A DNA stretch of 64,000 bases from Leptospira broomii serovar Hurstbridge str. 5399 (GTDB taxonomy: Bacteria > Spirochaetota > Leptospiria > Leptospirales > Leptospiraceae). Made by a program: the position numbers and the translations under genes. The DNA is taken from positions 310,001 through 374,000 of the forward strand of contig NZ_AHMO02000007.1 in assembly GCF_000243715.2 (NCBI RefSeq), written 5' to 3'. Below the pieces are notes generated by a model that was not told the DNA's origin, made no database searches, and was given only the letters and a program-made list of their open reading frames with translations. Below, in pieces: positions 45,845 to 54,871 of the stretch (within the stretch, counting starts at the first letter, position 1; the number at the start of each line of letters is the position of its first letter).

Positions 45845-48367
45845 CTACTTAACCGCGGTTAAATCCAAATTTCGATGACTGACCGGGCGTTTTTGTCCCC
45901 GCTCTTCGACGAACCTGACGGAAGAATCCGAATTTTGGCTATTCACAAAATGTTTGAATTTTTTCTGTTTTTCTTGATCCTCGACCACATCCTTCCATTC
46001 GCAGACGTAAGTATCGACTAGGCTGTCCATCTCCGATTCGAGTTGAGAATTTATCCCCAATCGATCGTTGATAATGACGTCCTTTAAATAATCGACTCCT
46101 CCTTCCAACTGCTCAAGCCATGTCGAAGTTCGCATCAGTTTATCCGCGGTTCGGATATAAAACATTAAAAAGCGATCGATGTAACGAAGGCAAGTGTCCT
46201 CGTCTAAATCTTCGGCGAATAGAATTGCATGCTTCGGATTCACTCCGCCGTTTCCTCCCACATATAGATTCCAACCTTTCTCGGTAGCTATGACTCCGAA
46301 ATCTTTGCCTCTAGCTTCCGCACATTCACGAATACATCCTGAAACGGCGGACTTAATTTTATGCGGGGCGCGGATTCCTCGATATCGCTCTTCTATTCTT
46401 ATGGCGAACGCAGTGCTGTCCTGAACGCCGTAACGGCACCAAGTTGAGCCGACGCAACTTTTTACGGTTCGCATTGCTTTGCCGTACGCATGTCCGCTCT
46501 CAAAACCTTTTTCGACGAGGTCCTTCCAGATCTCCGGAAGTTGATCCATTTTGGCTCCGAGTAAATCGATTCTTTGTCCACCGGTTATTTTGCAATAGAG
46601 ATCGTACTTCTTGGCGATTTCACCTATTTGAATTAATTTTTCAGGCGTGATTTCACCACCGGGAATTCTCGGGACGATGGAGTAGGTTCCTCCCTTTTGG
46701 ATATTCGCGAGATACTTATCGTTAGTGTCTTGGATTTCCCTATGCTTTATTATAGGTTCATTCCATATACTTGCAAGAATGGAGGCTACTGCGGGTTTAC
46801 ATATTTCGCAACCGTTTCCTTTGCCTGCTTCCTTAATAACGTCCGTAAATGATTTTAGGCCTTTTACTTTAATGATTTGGAATAGTTCCTGACGAGAATA
46901 TTTAAAATGTTCGCAAACATGTTCCGTAATGACTTTACCTTGCGCCTTTAGTTCCGTTTTAAGAATCGAATTGACTTGAGGAATACATCCTCCACAGCCC
47001 GTTCCGGCTTTCGAGCATTCTTTCAGGGAGGCTATATCGGTGCAGTTTTTCTCCCGAATCGCATGTAAAATATCTCCTTTTGAAACGTTATTGCAGGAGC
47101 ATATCTTCGCTTCTTCGGGAAGCGAATCCGCACCGAAGAGATTCTCGGAGGATACTGAGCCTACGATTAAGGTCTCGGGTTCCTCGGGTAATTCCATTCT
47201 GTTTAAGTACAGAGAAAGAAGGTTGCCGTAAGCCTTTACGTCCCCGACTAGGATTCCGCCCAGAAGCTGCTTCCCGTCGAGAGAGATTACAAGTTTCTTA
47301 TATACACCGCTTCTTGGGTTTTTAAAAACGATAGGAATATGTTCCGCTTGACCGAGGGCGTCCCCGAAAGAAGCGACATCCACTCCGATCAATTTTAGCT
47401 TGGTAGAAAGGTCCGAACCGGAATAAGATTTGGGAGTATGGTGAGGACTGCAAAGATTATACGCTAATGCTTCGGCCATTTCGTATCCGGGAGCTACTAA
47501 TCCGTAGATGAAATTCCGATGTAAAGCCACTTCACCGATTGCATAAACTCCGTATACGTTCGCTCTCAACTCATCGTCGATGATGATACCCCCTCGTTCG
47601 CCTGTAATGATTCCGGACTTGCGAGCAAGTTCGTCTCTCGGGCGAATCCCGGCAGAAACTACTAGCATGTCGATTTCAAGAGAGCTACCGTCTATAAACT
47701 TCAATTCTTTAATCGCCGGTTCGCCGGCCGCTTTTTCAGTTTGTTTTTCGAGATGGATCGTAACTCCGAGTTCTTCGATTCTTTGCTTCAATATGGAGGA
47801 GGCAGCCTCATCCAATTGTCGCGGCATTAGCCTGGTTGCGAATTCGACCACATGTGTGTCTTTTCCCATATCGACCAGGGCTTTAGCCGCTTCTAACCCG
47901 AGTAATCCGCCGCCTAAAACCGCGGCTCTTTTAATTCCCTTACCGTATTCGAGAATTCTTTCCAAGTCTTCGATAGTTCTATAAACGAAAATACCCTTCT
48001 TATCGATCCCTTCGAAGTTGGGAACAAATGGGGCGGATCCGGTGGCGAACACGAGCTCGTCGAATTGCAGTTCAGTTCCAGAAGAAGTAGTGACTAAACG
48101 ACGAACGATATCAATGGAAATCGCCGGTTCCGAAAGCAATAACCGTATTCCGTTTGCCCGATACCAATCGGCTTTGCATAAATACAAGTCTTCGACCGAT
48201 CGATTCGAAAAATATTCCGAAAGATGCACGCGATCGTAGGCGCGCCTCGGCTCTTCTCCGAGAATCGTAATCTCGAATTTATCCGCTCCGCCGAATTCGA
48301 CCAGCTTTTCCGCAAAGCGATGGCCGACCATCCCGTTTCCAATGATTACTAACTTCCGTTTATTCAT
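45845..48367 (-). CDS. nirB: NAD(P)H-dependent assimilatory nitrite reductase, large subunit
   Basis: 840 residues. FAD/NAD module (IGNGMVGHRFAEKL, then AVLGGGLLGLEAAKAL) to about 400; two BFD-like [2Fe-2S] segments (CSCNNVS...GTGCGGC and CEHFKYSR...GNGCEICKP); ferredoxin-like domain; and the siroheme-[4Fe-4S] domain with Cys-x5-Cys (SCVGSTWCRYG) and Cys-x3-Cys (SGCIRECAEARG). All four cluster-siroheme cysteines are intact. It reduces nitrite to ammonium by six electrons. Second gene of the narK operon; gap to narK is 42 bases. Confidence 0.95.
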   Translation of the reverse strand: MNKRKLVIIGNGMVGHRFAEKLVEFGGADKFEITILGEEPRRAYDRVHLSEYFSNRSVEDLYLCKADWYRANGIRLLLSEPAISIDIVRRLVTTSSGTELQFDELVFATGSAPFVPNFEGIDKKGIFVYRTIEDLERILEYGKGIKRAAVLGGGLLGLEAAKALVDMGKDTHVVEFATRLMPRQLDEAASSILKQRIEELGVTIHLEKQTEKAAGEPAIKELKFIDGSSLEIDMLVVSAGIRPRDELARKSGIITGERGGIIIDDELRANVYGVYAIGEVALHRNFIYGLVAPGYEMAEALAYNLCSPHHTPKSYSGSDLSTKLKLIGVDVASFGDALGQAEHIPIVFKNPRSGVYKKLVISLDGKQLLGGILVGDVKAYGNLLSLYLNRMELPEEPETLIVGSVSSENLFGADSLPEEAKICSCNNVSKGDILHAIREKNCTDIASLKECSKAGTGCGGCIPQVNSILKTELKAQGKVITEHVCEHFKYSRQELFQIIKVKGLKSFTDVIKEAGKGNGCEICKPAVASILASIWNEPIIKHREIQDTNDKYLANIQKGGTYSIVPRIPGGEITPEKLIQIGEIAKKYDLYCKITGGQRIDLLGAKMDQLPEIWKDLVEKGFESGHAYGKAMRTVKSCVGSTWCRYGVQDSTAFAIRIEERYRGIRAPHKIKSAVSGCIRECAEARGKDFGVIATEKGWNLYVGGNGGVNPKHAILFAEDLDEDTCLRYIDRFLMFYIRTADKLMRTSTWLEQLEGGVDYLKDVIINDRLGINSQLESEMDSLVDTYVCEWKDVVEDQEKQKKFKHFVNSQNSDSSVRFVEERGQKRPVSHRNLDLTAVK

Positions 48368-48409
48368 ATTATATTTCCTTAGAGTATTAAACCATTACTT
48401 TATAAAAGT

Positions 48410-49627
48410 TTAAACTCCTTCCAGTCCAAGTTCTGTTTGGTTCGAATCCGCTTTTTTCCAAATCAGTAGATTGGTAAAAAATACCAAGGCTGCCGAGGAT
48501 ATCGTTATTAGGGCCAAGATTACGAATCCGGTCGCAAAACTGCCGGAAATGGATTTTAAGGATCCGAGCAAGTTCGGAACTAAAAATCCGCCTAAGCCCC
48601 CGAATGCACCTACGAAACCCGTTACTACACCGATATCTTTTTTAAAACGTAAAGGAACGAGTTGAAAGACCGAGCCGTTCCCCAAGCCTAGGCAAGCCAT
48701 TAGTCCGATAAACAATGGAAGCGTAATATTGATCGGAAAAAGGTATGAAATACCGATCAATATTACGCTTAAAGTGAGGAGAACTAGGCTGAGAACGTTT
48801 ACCCCGCCGAATTTATCGGATAAGTAACCGCCCACGGGACGGAGCATACTTGCGCCGATAATGCAGTAGGAGGTGTAGAGGCCGGTGGTAACTTTTTCGA
48901 TACCATACTGGTCGTAAAAGAAGATCGGCAGGAAGCTCGCTATTCCTACAAAGCCGCCGAAAGTCACACTGTATAATAAACAGAAAGTAACGGCATCCCT
49001 TGACTTAATAGGGGTAAAATATTCTAAAATTCCTTTTCGATTAATAGTTCCCGGGCAATCTTTTGCGGTAAAAAGAAAGAATATGAACACGATACTCATC
49101 GGTATTATGGCCAAGCCGAATACTGAATGCCAACCGTACGCTTTGGCTAAACTTGGGGCAAATAAGGTTGCAAGAACAGATCCGCTATTACCGGCTCCTG
49201 CAATACCCATTACTAAACCTTGATATTTAGCGGGGTACCAACGGCTCGCAAGAGGGAGGGCAACCGCAAAGCTCGCCCCGGCAACTCCTAATAATAGACC
49301 GATACATACGACTTCGGGAATCGATGTTGCAGACTGCCATCCCCAAATGAGAGGGATCATCGTAACTGCCATCCCGGAAAGAGCTACTTTTTTGGAACCG
49401 AATCGATCGGACAGTAGACCCATCGGAATTCTTAAGAGTGTTCCCCCTAACAAAGGAATGGAAACCATCAAACCTTTTTGAGCGGGTCCTAATCCGAACT
49501 CTTCCGATAGAAAAATTCCTAAGGCCGCTAATAACATCCAAATCATAAAGCTGAAATCGAAGTAAAGAAAGGAACTGACCAAAGTCGGAAAATGTCCTGC
49601 TCGTAGGAACTGTTGTAATTTTTGCAT
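48410..49627 (-). CDS. narK: NarK/NasA-type nitrate/nitrite MFS transporter
   Basis: 405 residues and about 12 membrane helices. Signature nitrate-porter segments: GLLLGVAGASFAVALPLASRW and GIAGAGNSGSVLATLFAP, and in the second half FGGFVGIASFLPIFFYDQYG and GLGNGSVFQLVPLRF. With the ABC transporter at 36837 this gives two routes into the cytoplasm. First gene of the operon, with a ribosome-binding site GAGAGGG and a sigma-54 promoter 39 bases further up. Confidence 0.93.
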   Translation of the reverse strand: MQKLQQFLRAGHFPTLVSSFLYFDFSFMIWMLLAALGIFLSEEFGLGPAQKGLMVSIPLLGGTLLRIPMGLLSDRFGSKKVALSGMAVTMIPLIWGWQSATSIPEVVCIGLLLGVAGASFAVALPLASRWYPAKYQGLVMGIAGAGNSGSVLATLFAPSLAKAYGWHSVFGLAIIPMSIVFIFFLFTAKDCPGTINRKGILEYFTPIKSRDAVTFCLLYSVTFGGFVGIASFLPIFFYDQYGIEKVTTGLYTSYCIIGASMLRPVGGYLSDKFGGVNVLSLVLLTLSVILIGISYLFPINITLPLFIGLMACLGLGNGSVFQLVPLRFKKDIGVVTGFVGAFGGLGGFLVPNLLGSLKSISGSFATGFVILALITISSAALVFFTNLLIWKKADSNQTELGLEGV

Positions 49628-49675
49628 ATCGTGGAACCCTCTCGTATTATAAAAATTCGGTGCCTATCTGCAATT

Positions 49676-49693
49676 AAGCATAAATTGTGCCAA
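49676..49693 (-). promoter_or_regulatory. Sigma-54 promoter of narK-nirB-nirD-cobA
   Basis: On the minus strand TTGGCACAATTTATGCTT, with an exact -24 (TGGCAC) and correct spacing to the -12 (ATGC). Predicted +1 near 49666, a 39-base leader to the narK ATG. Confidence 0.88.
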
Positions 49694-49993
49694 TATCAAA
49701 AATAAAGAGTAAAAAACTATTTTTTAGAGGACTCTATGCCCTCTCGTGGATGATTTAAACGTAAGGAGGGGCGCTGATCCTTCTAAATTTCAGCGCTGGC
49801 CTTAAAAGAAGAGGGTAATTTAGCGCATATTGCTAGATAATGCTTAATATGCGTACAATACGAATATTAAATAATCTATAATTTATGCTTCAGGGCCGAC
49901 CACCTCACAGGTTTTAGGCCATATTATTCGCTATAGGTAGAGTAACCGGGAAAAGGATAATAAAATGAAAATAAAATTCGAATAACTTTATAC

Positions 49994-50011
49994 TAGGCAT
50001 AGAAATTGCAA
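49994..50011 (+). promoter_or_regulatory. Sigma-54 promoter of second nitrate reductase gene
   Basis: TAGGCATAGAAATTGCAA: GG/GC spacing exact, perfect -12 (TTGCA), -24 GGCAT with A for the leading T. Predicted +1 near 50021, immediately before the GTG start at 50022. Confidence 0.8.
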
Positions 50012-50021
50012 TAAGGGGTTT

Positions 50022-53000
50022 GTGGCCGAAAATGAATCCTATCAAACAACATGTTCCTATTGCGGAGTAGGCTGTGGAATAATCGTTCAAAAGAGCGGTC
50101 CGAATGAAATAAGCGTAAAGGGCGATCCGGAGCATCCTGCAAATAAGGGAATGCTTTGCTCAAAAGGATTGAATTTGCATTATACCGCGATGGATCGCTC
50201 GGATCGTTTACTCTATCCGATGGTAAGAAAGGATAGAAATTCGAATCTAGAACGAATCACTTGGGACTCGGCGCTCTCGAACATTGCCGCTAGATTTCGC
50301 AAGATAATCGCGGAACACGGCCCGGACTCCGTCGGATTCTACGTATCAGGACAGCTATTAACCGAAGAATATTATATTATAAATAAATTAACTAAAGGAT
50401 TTTTAGGCACAAATAATATCGATACGAATTCTAGGCTTTGCATGAGTTCGGCCGTCGTAGGCTATAAGATGGCATTAGGGGAAGATAGCGTTCCGATAAG
50501 TTACGACGATATCGAATTGGCCGACTGCTTTCTGATAGCCGGAGCGAATCCTGCCTGGTGCCATCCTATCTTATTTCGAAGAATAGAGGCCAGAAAAAAC
50601 GCGGATCCGTCCGTAAAGACGATCGTAGTCGACCCTAGAAAAACGGAAACCTCCGAAGACGCCGATTTGCATCTTCAAATTCGTCCGGGTTCGGATATAT
50701 CCTTGTTCCATGCGATTGCTAGAGTTCTAATCGAGAACGAATGGATTGATTATCAGTTTATTCTTAAGCATACCGAGGGTTTTGAAGAGCTGAAGTCGAA
50801 AGTCTTCGAGTCGACTTTGGACGAGGCTGCGGAAGATTGCGGCATTCCGTCGGAACAAATTATAGAAGCAGCTGGATTGATCGCTCGATCCAAAGGGTTC
50901 CTTTCCCTCTGGGCAATGGGATTGAATCAGAGCGTGGTCGGCGTAAATAAGAATCTGGCTTTATTGAATCTTTCGCTAATAACCGGCAAAATCGGTAAAC
51001 CCGGATCGGGGCCCTTTTCATTAACGGGGCAACCGAACGCCATGGGTGGAAGAGAGGTGGGAGGTCTTTGCAATTTATTGCCCGCCCATCGAAATTTGAA
51101 CGATCCTGAACATAGGCGGGAAGTGGCGGATTTTTGGGGAGTCCCTGATATTCAAAGTAAGCCGGGATTTAGCGCCACCGAAATGTTCGAAAATCTTCGA
51201 AACGGAAAAATGAAGGCGATTTGGATCGTTTGCACCAATCCGACCGTCAGCATGCCCGACGCTAGAGCGGTAGAAGCAGGCTTACGCGCATCCGAGCTAG
51301 TAATTGTTCAAGATATTTCAAAAGATTCCGGCGCAATTCCCTTTGCGGATTTTGTTTTACCTGCGGCAGGTTGGGTTGAGAAACAGGGCACGATGACTAA
51401 CTCGGATCGTCGGATCACATATCTGCCTAAAATTATGGACCCGCCGGGCGAAGCAATCGCGGATACTTGGATTATTCGCGATTTTGCGCGCGAAATGGGT
51501 TATACATCATCTTTTTCTTATGAATCGGAGGAGGACGTTTTTTTAGAGCATTCTCAACTTACGAAAGGAACAAGGATCGATATATCGGGTTTGGATTATT
51601 CCATACTAAAGGAAAATCGTTCCGTTCAATGGCCCTATCCCCATAAAGATCACGGAGGCACCCCTCGTCTTTTTACGGATCATATATTTTACAGACCGGG
51701 CGGAAAGGCTAAATTATCGGATGTAAAAGCCGAAGATCCGTCCGAAAAAACGACACCGGATTATCCGTTAATACTTACCACCGGGAGAATTAGGGACCAA
51801 TGGCATACGATGACTAAAACCGGAAAGGTGCGTAAATTAAAGGAACATCGAAAGGAACCTAATTTAGAGATTCATCCTGACGATGCGTTAACTAGAAATA
51901 TCTCCGACGGACAAGTCGTAGAGATAAAAAATATTCGAGGTAGTGTTCGGGTAAAAGCTTCGGTCACCGAATCGATCAAGCAGGGCGTCGTCTTCTTGCC
52001 GATGCACTGGGGAAGAATGAACGGCAATGACGAATCGAGAGCCAATAATCTTACCAGTTCCAATTATGATCCTTTTTCCAAACAACCCGGATTTAAGGTA
52101 TCCGCAGTCGAAGTAAGACCTTATAAAAAAGTAAAAGAGAAAATTCTAATTATCGGAGGAGGAAACGGAAGCTTATCCTTTCTCAAGCATTACCGAACCT
52201 TGGTCCCCGACGACGAAATTACGGTCATCTGCAAAGAGGAACATCCTTTCTATAATAGGATTCTATTACCTGACTTAATCAGCGGGGAGAAAAATTTCAC
52301 CCAATTGATGGGCGTAGAGCCCGAAGAAATCGAGTCTTGGAACATAAATTTGTTCTCTTCGACCTCCGTTCTCGAGATTTCTCGGGAAGGAAAAAAAGTA
52401 AAAGATTCGGTAGGAAATCTTCATTCGTATAATAAACTTATCATCGCGACTGGGAGCTCTCCTTCGATACCGAAATTCGTAAATCCTGATCTGGAAGGCG
52501 TCTTTAGTCTGAGAGCCAAGGAGGATGCGGAGAGAATCAAGGGTTTTTTCGTGCGAGATTCTCACGCTTTAATCGTCGGAGGAGGTTTACTCGGATTGGA
52601 GTTGGCGGCGGCGCTTCGTGCTGTAGGCGTCAACGTAACTGTTTTAGTTAGAGCCGATCGATTGATGTCCAAGCAATTAGATAAGGTTGCCTGCGATATT
52701 CTAAAAGAAGAGATAGAGGCAAAAGGAATCCGAATTATTTTCAATGCAGAAATCTCTAGAATCACGGGCGTTCCTAGAGTGGACAAGGTAAAACTAAGCG
52801 ACGGATCGACTTTGGAGCCGGATGGTATCGTCTTTGCCGTAGGAACTTCTCCCAACTTGAAAGTAATCCAAGGAACCGATCTTAAAATAGGATCCGGATT
52901 GAGAGTGAACGAGTATTTACAAACCAGCGATCCCGATATTTATGCGATCGGAGAAGTCGCAGAACACGACTCGGGAATGTATGGAACCGTTGCTGCGACC

Positions 53001-53543
53001 GAAGAGCAGGCTAAGATTGCTGCGAATCATATTTACGGATATAAGGTAAATTCTTACTCCGGATCGTTGCATACGAATATCCTGAAAATCCCGGGACTCG
53101 ACTTGATCTCTCTAAGACTACCGGAAGTAATCATGGAAAATGACGGCTCCGAATACGAAGAAATTATTTTTCTCGATCGCAAACGAAAAAAATATAAGAA
53201 ATGCATTATCAAAGGAGATAAGTTGGTTGGAGCGATTCTAATCGGTGACAAGAATAGATTTTCTGAATTCAAGGCGATGATCGCTTCCGGAATGGAACTC
53301 GGAGATAAACGAGAATCGCTTTTGGGAGATTCCCGGCCTTTAAAACCGATAGAAGGTACGCTTGTCTGCTCTTGTAACGGCGTTGGTAGCGGAAATATAG
53401 AAACCGAAATTCAGAAAGGAATTCTTACGGTGGAAGGAATCGGCGTAAACACGGGAGCCGGGACGGGATGCGGAAGTTGTCGACCGGAAATTTCAAGAAT
53501 CATAAAAGGGAGATCCCCGATTATCTCTCCGGTGGCCGAGTAG
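50022..53543 (+). CDS. nasA: Assimilatory nitrate reductase fused to FAD/NAD(P)H module and BFD domain (copy 2)
   Basis: 1173 residues from GTG 50022, the only possible start after an upstream stop at 49983 before the conserved ESYQTTCSYCGVGCG. Domains and motifs repeat those of the copy at 41062: [4Fe-4S] cysteines, molybdopterin domain, MGD end, FAD/NAD module (ILIIGGGNGSLSFLKHY, ALIVGGGLLGLELA) and C-terminal BFD motif (CSCNGVG...GTGCGSC). By eye two thirds to three quarters of residues match copy 1, with most change in the FAD part. Both copies retain all ligands, so both should be active. Why two are kept is unknown. Confidence 0.92.
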   Translation: MAENESYQTTCSYCGVGCGIIVQKSGPNEISVKGDPEHPANKGMLCSKGLNLHYTAMDRSDRLLYPMVRKDRNSNLERITWDSALSNIAARFRKIIAEHGPDSVGFYVSGQLLTEEYYIINKLTKGFLGTNNIDTNSRLCMSSAVVGYKMALGEDSVPISYDDIELADCFLIAGANPAWCHPILFRRIEARKNADPSVKTIVVDPRKTETSEDADLHLQIRPGSDISLFHAIARVLIENEWIDYQFILKHTEGFEELKSKVFESTLDEAAEDCGIPSEQIIEAAGLIARSKGFLSLWAMGLNQSVVGVNKNLALLNLSLITGKIGKPGSGPFSLTGQPNAMGGREVGGLCNLLPAHRNLNDPEHRREVADFWGVPDIQSKPGFSATEMFENLRNGKMKAIWIVCTNPTVSMPDARAVEAGLRASELVIVQDISKDSGAIPFADFVLPAAGWVEKQGTMTNSDRRITYLPKIMDPPGEAIADTWIIRDFAREMGYTSSFSYESEEDVFLEHSQLTKGTRIDISGLDYSILKENRSVQWPYPHKDHGGTPRLFTDHIFYRPGGKAKLSDVKAEDPSEKTTPDYPLILTTGRIRDQWHTMTKTGKVRKLKEHRKEPNLEIHPDDALTRNISDGQVVEIKNIRGSVRVKASVTESIKQGVVFLPMHWGRMNGNDESRANNLTSSNYDPFSKQPGFKVSAVEVRPYKKVKEKILIIGGGNGSLSFLKHYRTLVPDDEITVICKEEHPFYNRILLPDLISGEKNFTQLMGVEPEEIESWNINLFSSTSVLEISREGKKVKDSVGNLHSYNKLIIATGSSPSIPKFVNPDLEGVFSLRAKEDAERIKGFFVRDSHALIVGGGLLGLELAAALRAVGVNVTVLVRADRLMSKQLDKVACDILKEEIEAKGIRIIFNAEISRITGVPRVDKVKLSDGSTLEPDGIVFAVGTSPNLKVIQGTDLKIGSGLRVNEYLQTSDPDIYAIGEVAEHDSGMYGTVAATEEQAKIAANHIYGYKVNSYSGSLHTNILKIPGLDLISLRLPEVIMENDGSEYEEIIFLDRKRKKYKKCIIKGDKLVGAILIGDKNRFSEFKAMIASGMELGDKRESLLGDSRPLKPIEGTLVCSCNGVGSGNIETEIQKGILTVEGIGVNTGAGTGCGSCRPEISRIIKGRSPIISPVAE

Positions 53544-53602
53544 AATGTTTATTCGATTTCCGTTAAGGGATTCTTTTACGAAGATAGAGGTCTTTCCAAA
53601 AA

Positions 53603-54004
53603 CTATTCCGCTTTTCTATCCACAATAACCGTCAAATACCCTAATCCGATTGCTTTAAACTGGAGAGAAGTGTTCGTAACACGCCACTGTGCCGAAATAC
53701 TCACTCTTCCTCCCCTGGAAACGATATCGCCTGTTGCGGATAGAAAAGGGTAAAGCATAATCTGAGAATTACCCACCCATTCTAGTTCGCTCAAAACAGT
53801 TCCCCCGTCTTGGACAAGCCGAATGGAGATTAACCCGCCGACAGGAGGCGGTCCCAAAAGTTTGATCATTGGAAGAGTTAACGTAACGTTAAACGCCTCG
53901 AATACTTCCGCTCCTTTGAAAACTAACGGAGTCAGTTGCGGAATGTCAGCCCACTGCGTGGGAAGCACCGTATTTAAATCTGCCGATTTATAATGTATTG
54001 CCAT
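53603..54004 (-). CDS. Beta-rich protein of unknown function
   Basis: 133 residues, no signal peptide or membrane helix, many alternating hydrophobic strands (VFEAFNVTLTLPMIKLLG, GGLISIRLVQDGGTVLSEL, LQFKAIGLGYLTVIVD), a jelly-roll or immunoglobulin-like composition. It converges on the second nitrate reductase gene. No family recognised; phage- or tail-like structural origin is possible but not shown. Confidence 0.6.
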   Translation of the reverse strand: MAIHYKSADLNTVLPTQWADIPQLTPLVFKGAEVFEAFNVTLTLPMIKLLGPPPVGGLISIRLVQDGGTVLSELEWVGNSQIMLYPFLSATGDIVSRGGRVSISAQWRVTNTSLQFKAIGLGYLTVIVDRKAE

Positions 54005-54460
54005 TTTTGTCCTCGCATAATATCGGAAACGGAGCCTAAAACGCCGCTTAATATAGCGGAGTTAAATTAGACTGTCAATCCGTAGAACTACGTAGCTCGA
54101 TTCCCTCAGATTCGTACTTCTACTAGCGGTTTGAAAAGAATTTCACTTATTTTTATCCAAATCAATTCCGGTTAAGGGGAAGTTTATCTATTTAATGAAT
54201 AAATAAAGTATTTACGGTCACCTTTCGATACTTCACCGTAAACAAGACTTTCAATCCGAAACGGATTTGTCCGTTTCTTTAAGTCTGCGGATTAAAACAT
54301 TACGACAATATTCGATTTATATGCGGCGAATTGCGTTTTTAATCATGCAATGATAAGCGACATATCGGCACAGATTTCGGGGACCTCCTTCCTGATTTAT
54401 TTCGAAATTTCCGCGAAAATCTCTTGAAAAGAGGAAAAACAACTATATATATGTTTACTT
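54005..54460. other. 456-bp intergenic region
   Basis: No gene. Holds an inverted repeat TTTACGGT (54211-54218) / ACCGTAAA (54235-54242), a possible operator for the UmuD-like gene or its neighbour. Confidence 0.45.
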
Positions 54461-54871
54461 ATGATCAATATAGTTTATTCGGAAGGAAATTGTTGGATCC
54501 CTGTGCTAAAAACGACTCTTTATGCGGGATATCCTGCAGACGGTCCGGAGGAGCAAGGCAGTAAACTCGATTTATTGAGTTTCTCCGAATCGGATATCGG
54601 AAGAAAAATCTTCGCAACGGTGAAGGGGGATGCTTGGGTAGATTTCGGAATTCAAGATAAGGACCGATTATTGATCGATCGGAATAAAGAAGCGAAAGAC
54701 GGGTCCATTGTCATAGTATATAGCAAAGGGGAGTATCTTCTTAGAGCCGTATCAAAAATTCTAGATCAAATCTTTATAAACGAACCCGGCGAAAATCCTT
54801 CTTGCATTTCTTTAGAATTAAGCGGACTCAGAATTTTAGGAGTCGTTACGGGGGTCATTCATTGGGTGTGA
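54461..54871 (+). CDS. UmuD-like protein lacking the catalytic Ser and Lys
   Basis: 136 residues that align over their full length with UmuD: the region before the cleavage site (IPVLKTTLYAGYP against UmuD FPLFSDLVQCGFP), the peptidase core (VKGDAWVDFGIQDKDRLLID against SGDSMIDGGISDGDLLIVD) and the end (LGVVTGVIHWV). The A-G cleavage-type dipeptide is kept at 22-23, but the nucleophile Ser is Ala58 and the general-base Lys is Arg95; spacing to UmuD (24/25, 60, 97) is offset by exactly two at all three. It should therefore be unable to cleave itself. UmuD partner (DinB/UmuC) is absent here. It could act as a dominant dimer partner for a real UmuD or be decaying. Confidence 0.72.
   Translation: MINIVYSEGNCWIPVLKTTLYAGYPADGPEEQGSKLDLLSFSESDIGRKIFATVKGDAWVDFGIQDKDRLLIDRNKEAKDGSIVIVYSKGEYLLRAVSKILDQIFINEPGENPSCISLELSGLRILGVVTGVIHWV

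Larger units (their letters stand above)
49628..50021. other. Divergent control region, narK / second nitrate reductase
   Basis: Contains two back-to-back sigma-54 promoters and two clear inverted repeats: GCGCTGA-N12-TCAGCGC (49771-49796) and CGCATATT-N14-AATATGCG (49824-49853). Either might be an activator site serving both directions. No gene. Confidence 0.6.
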
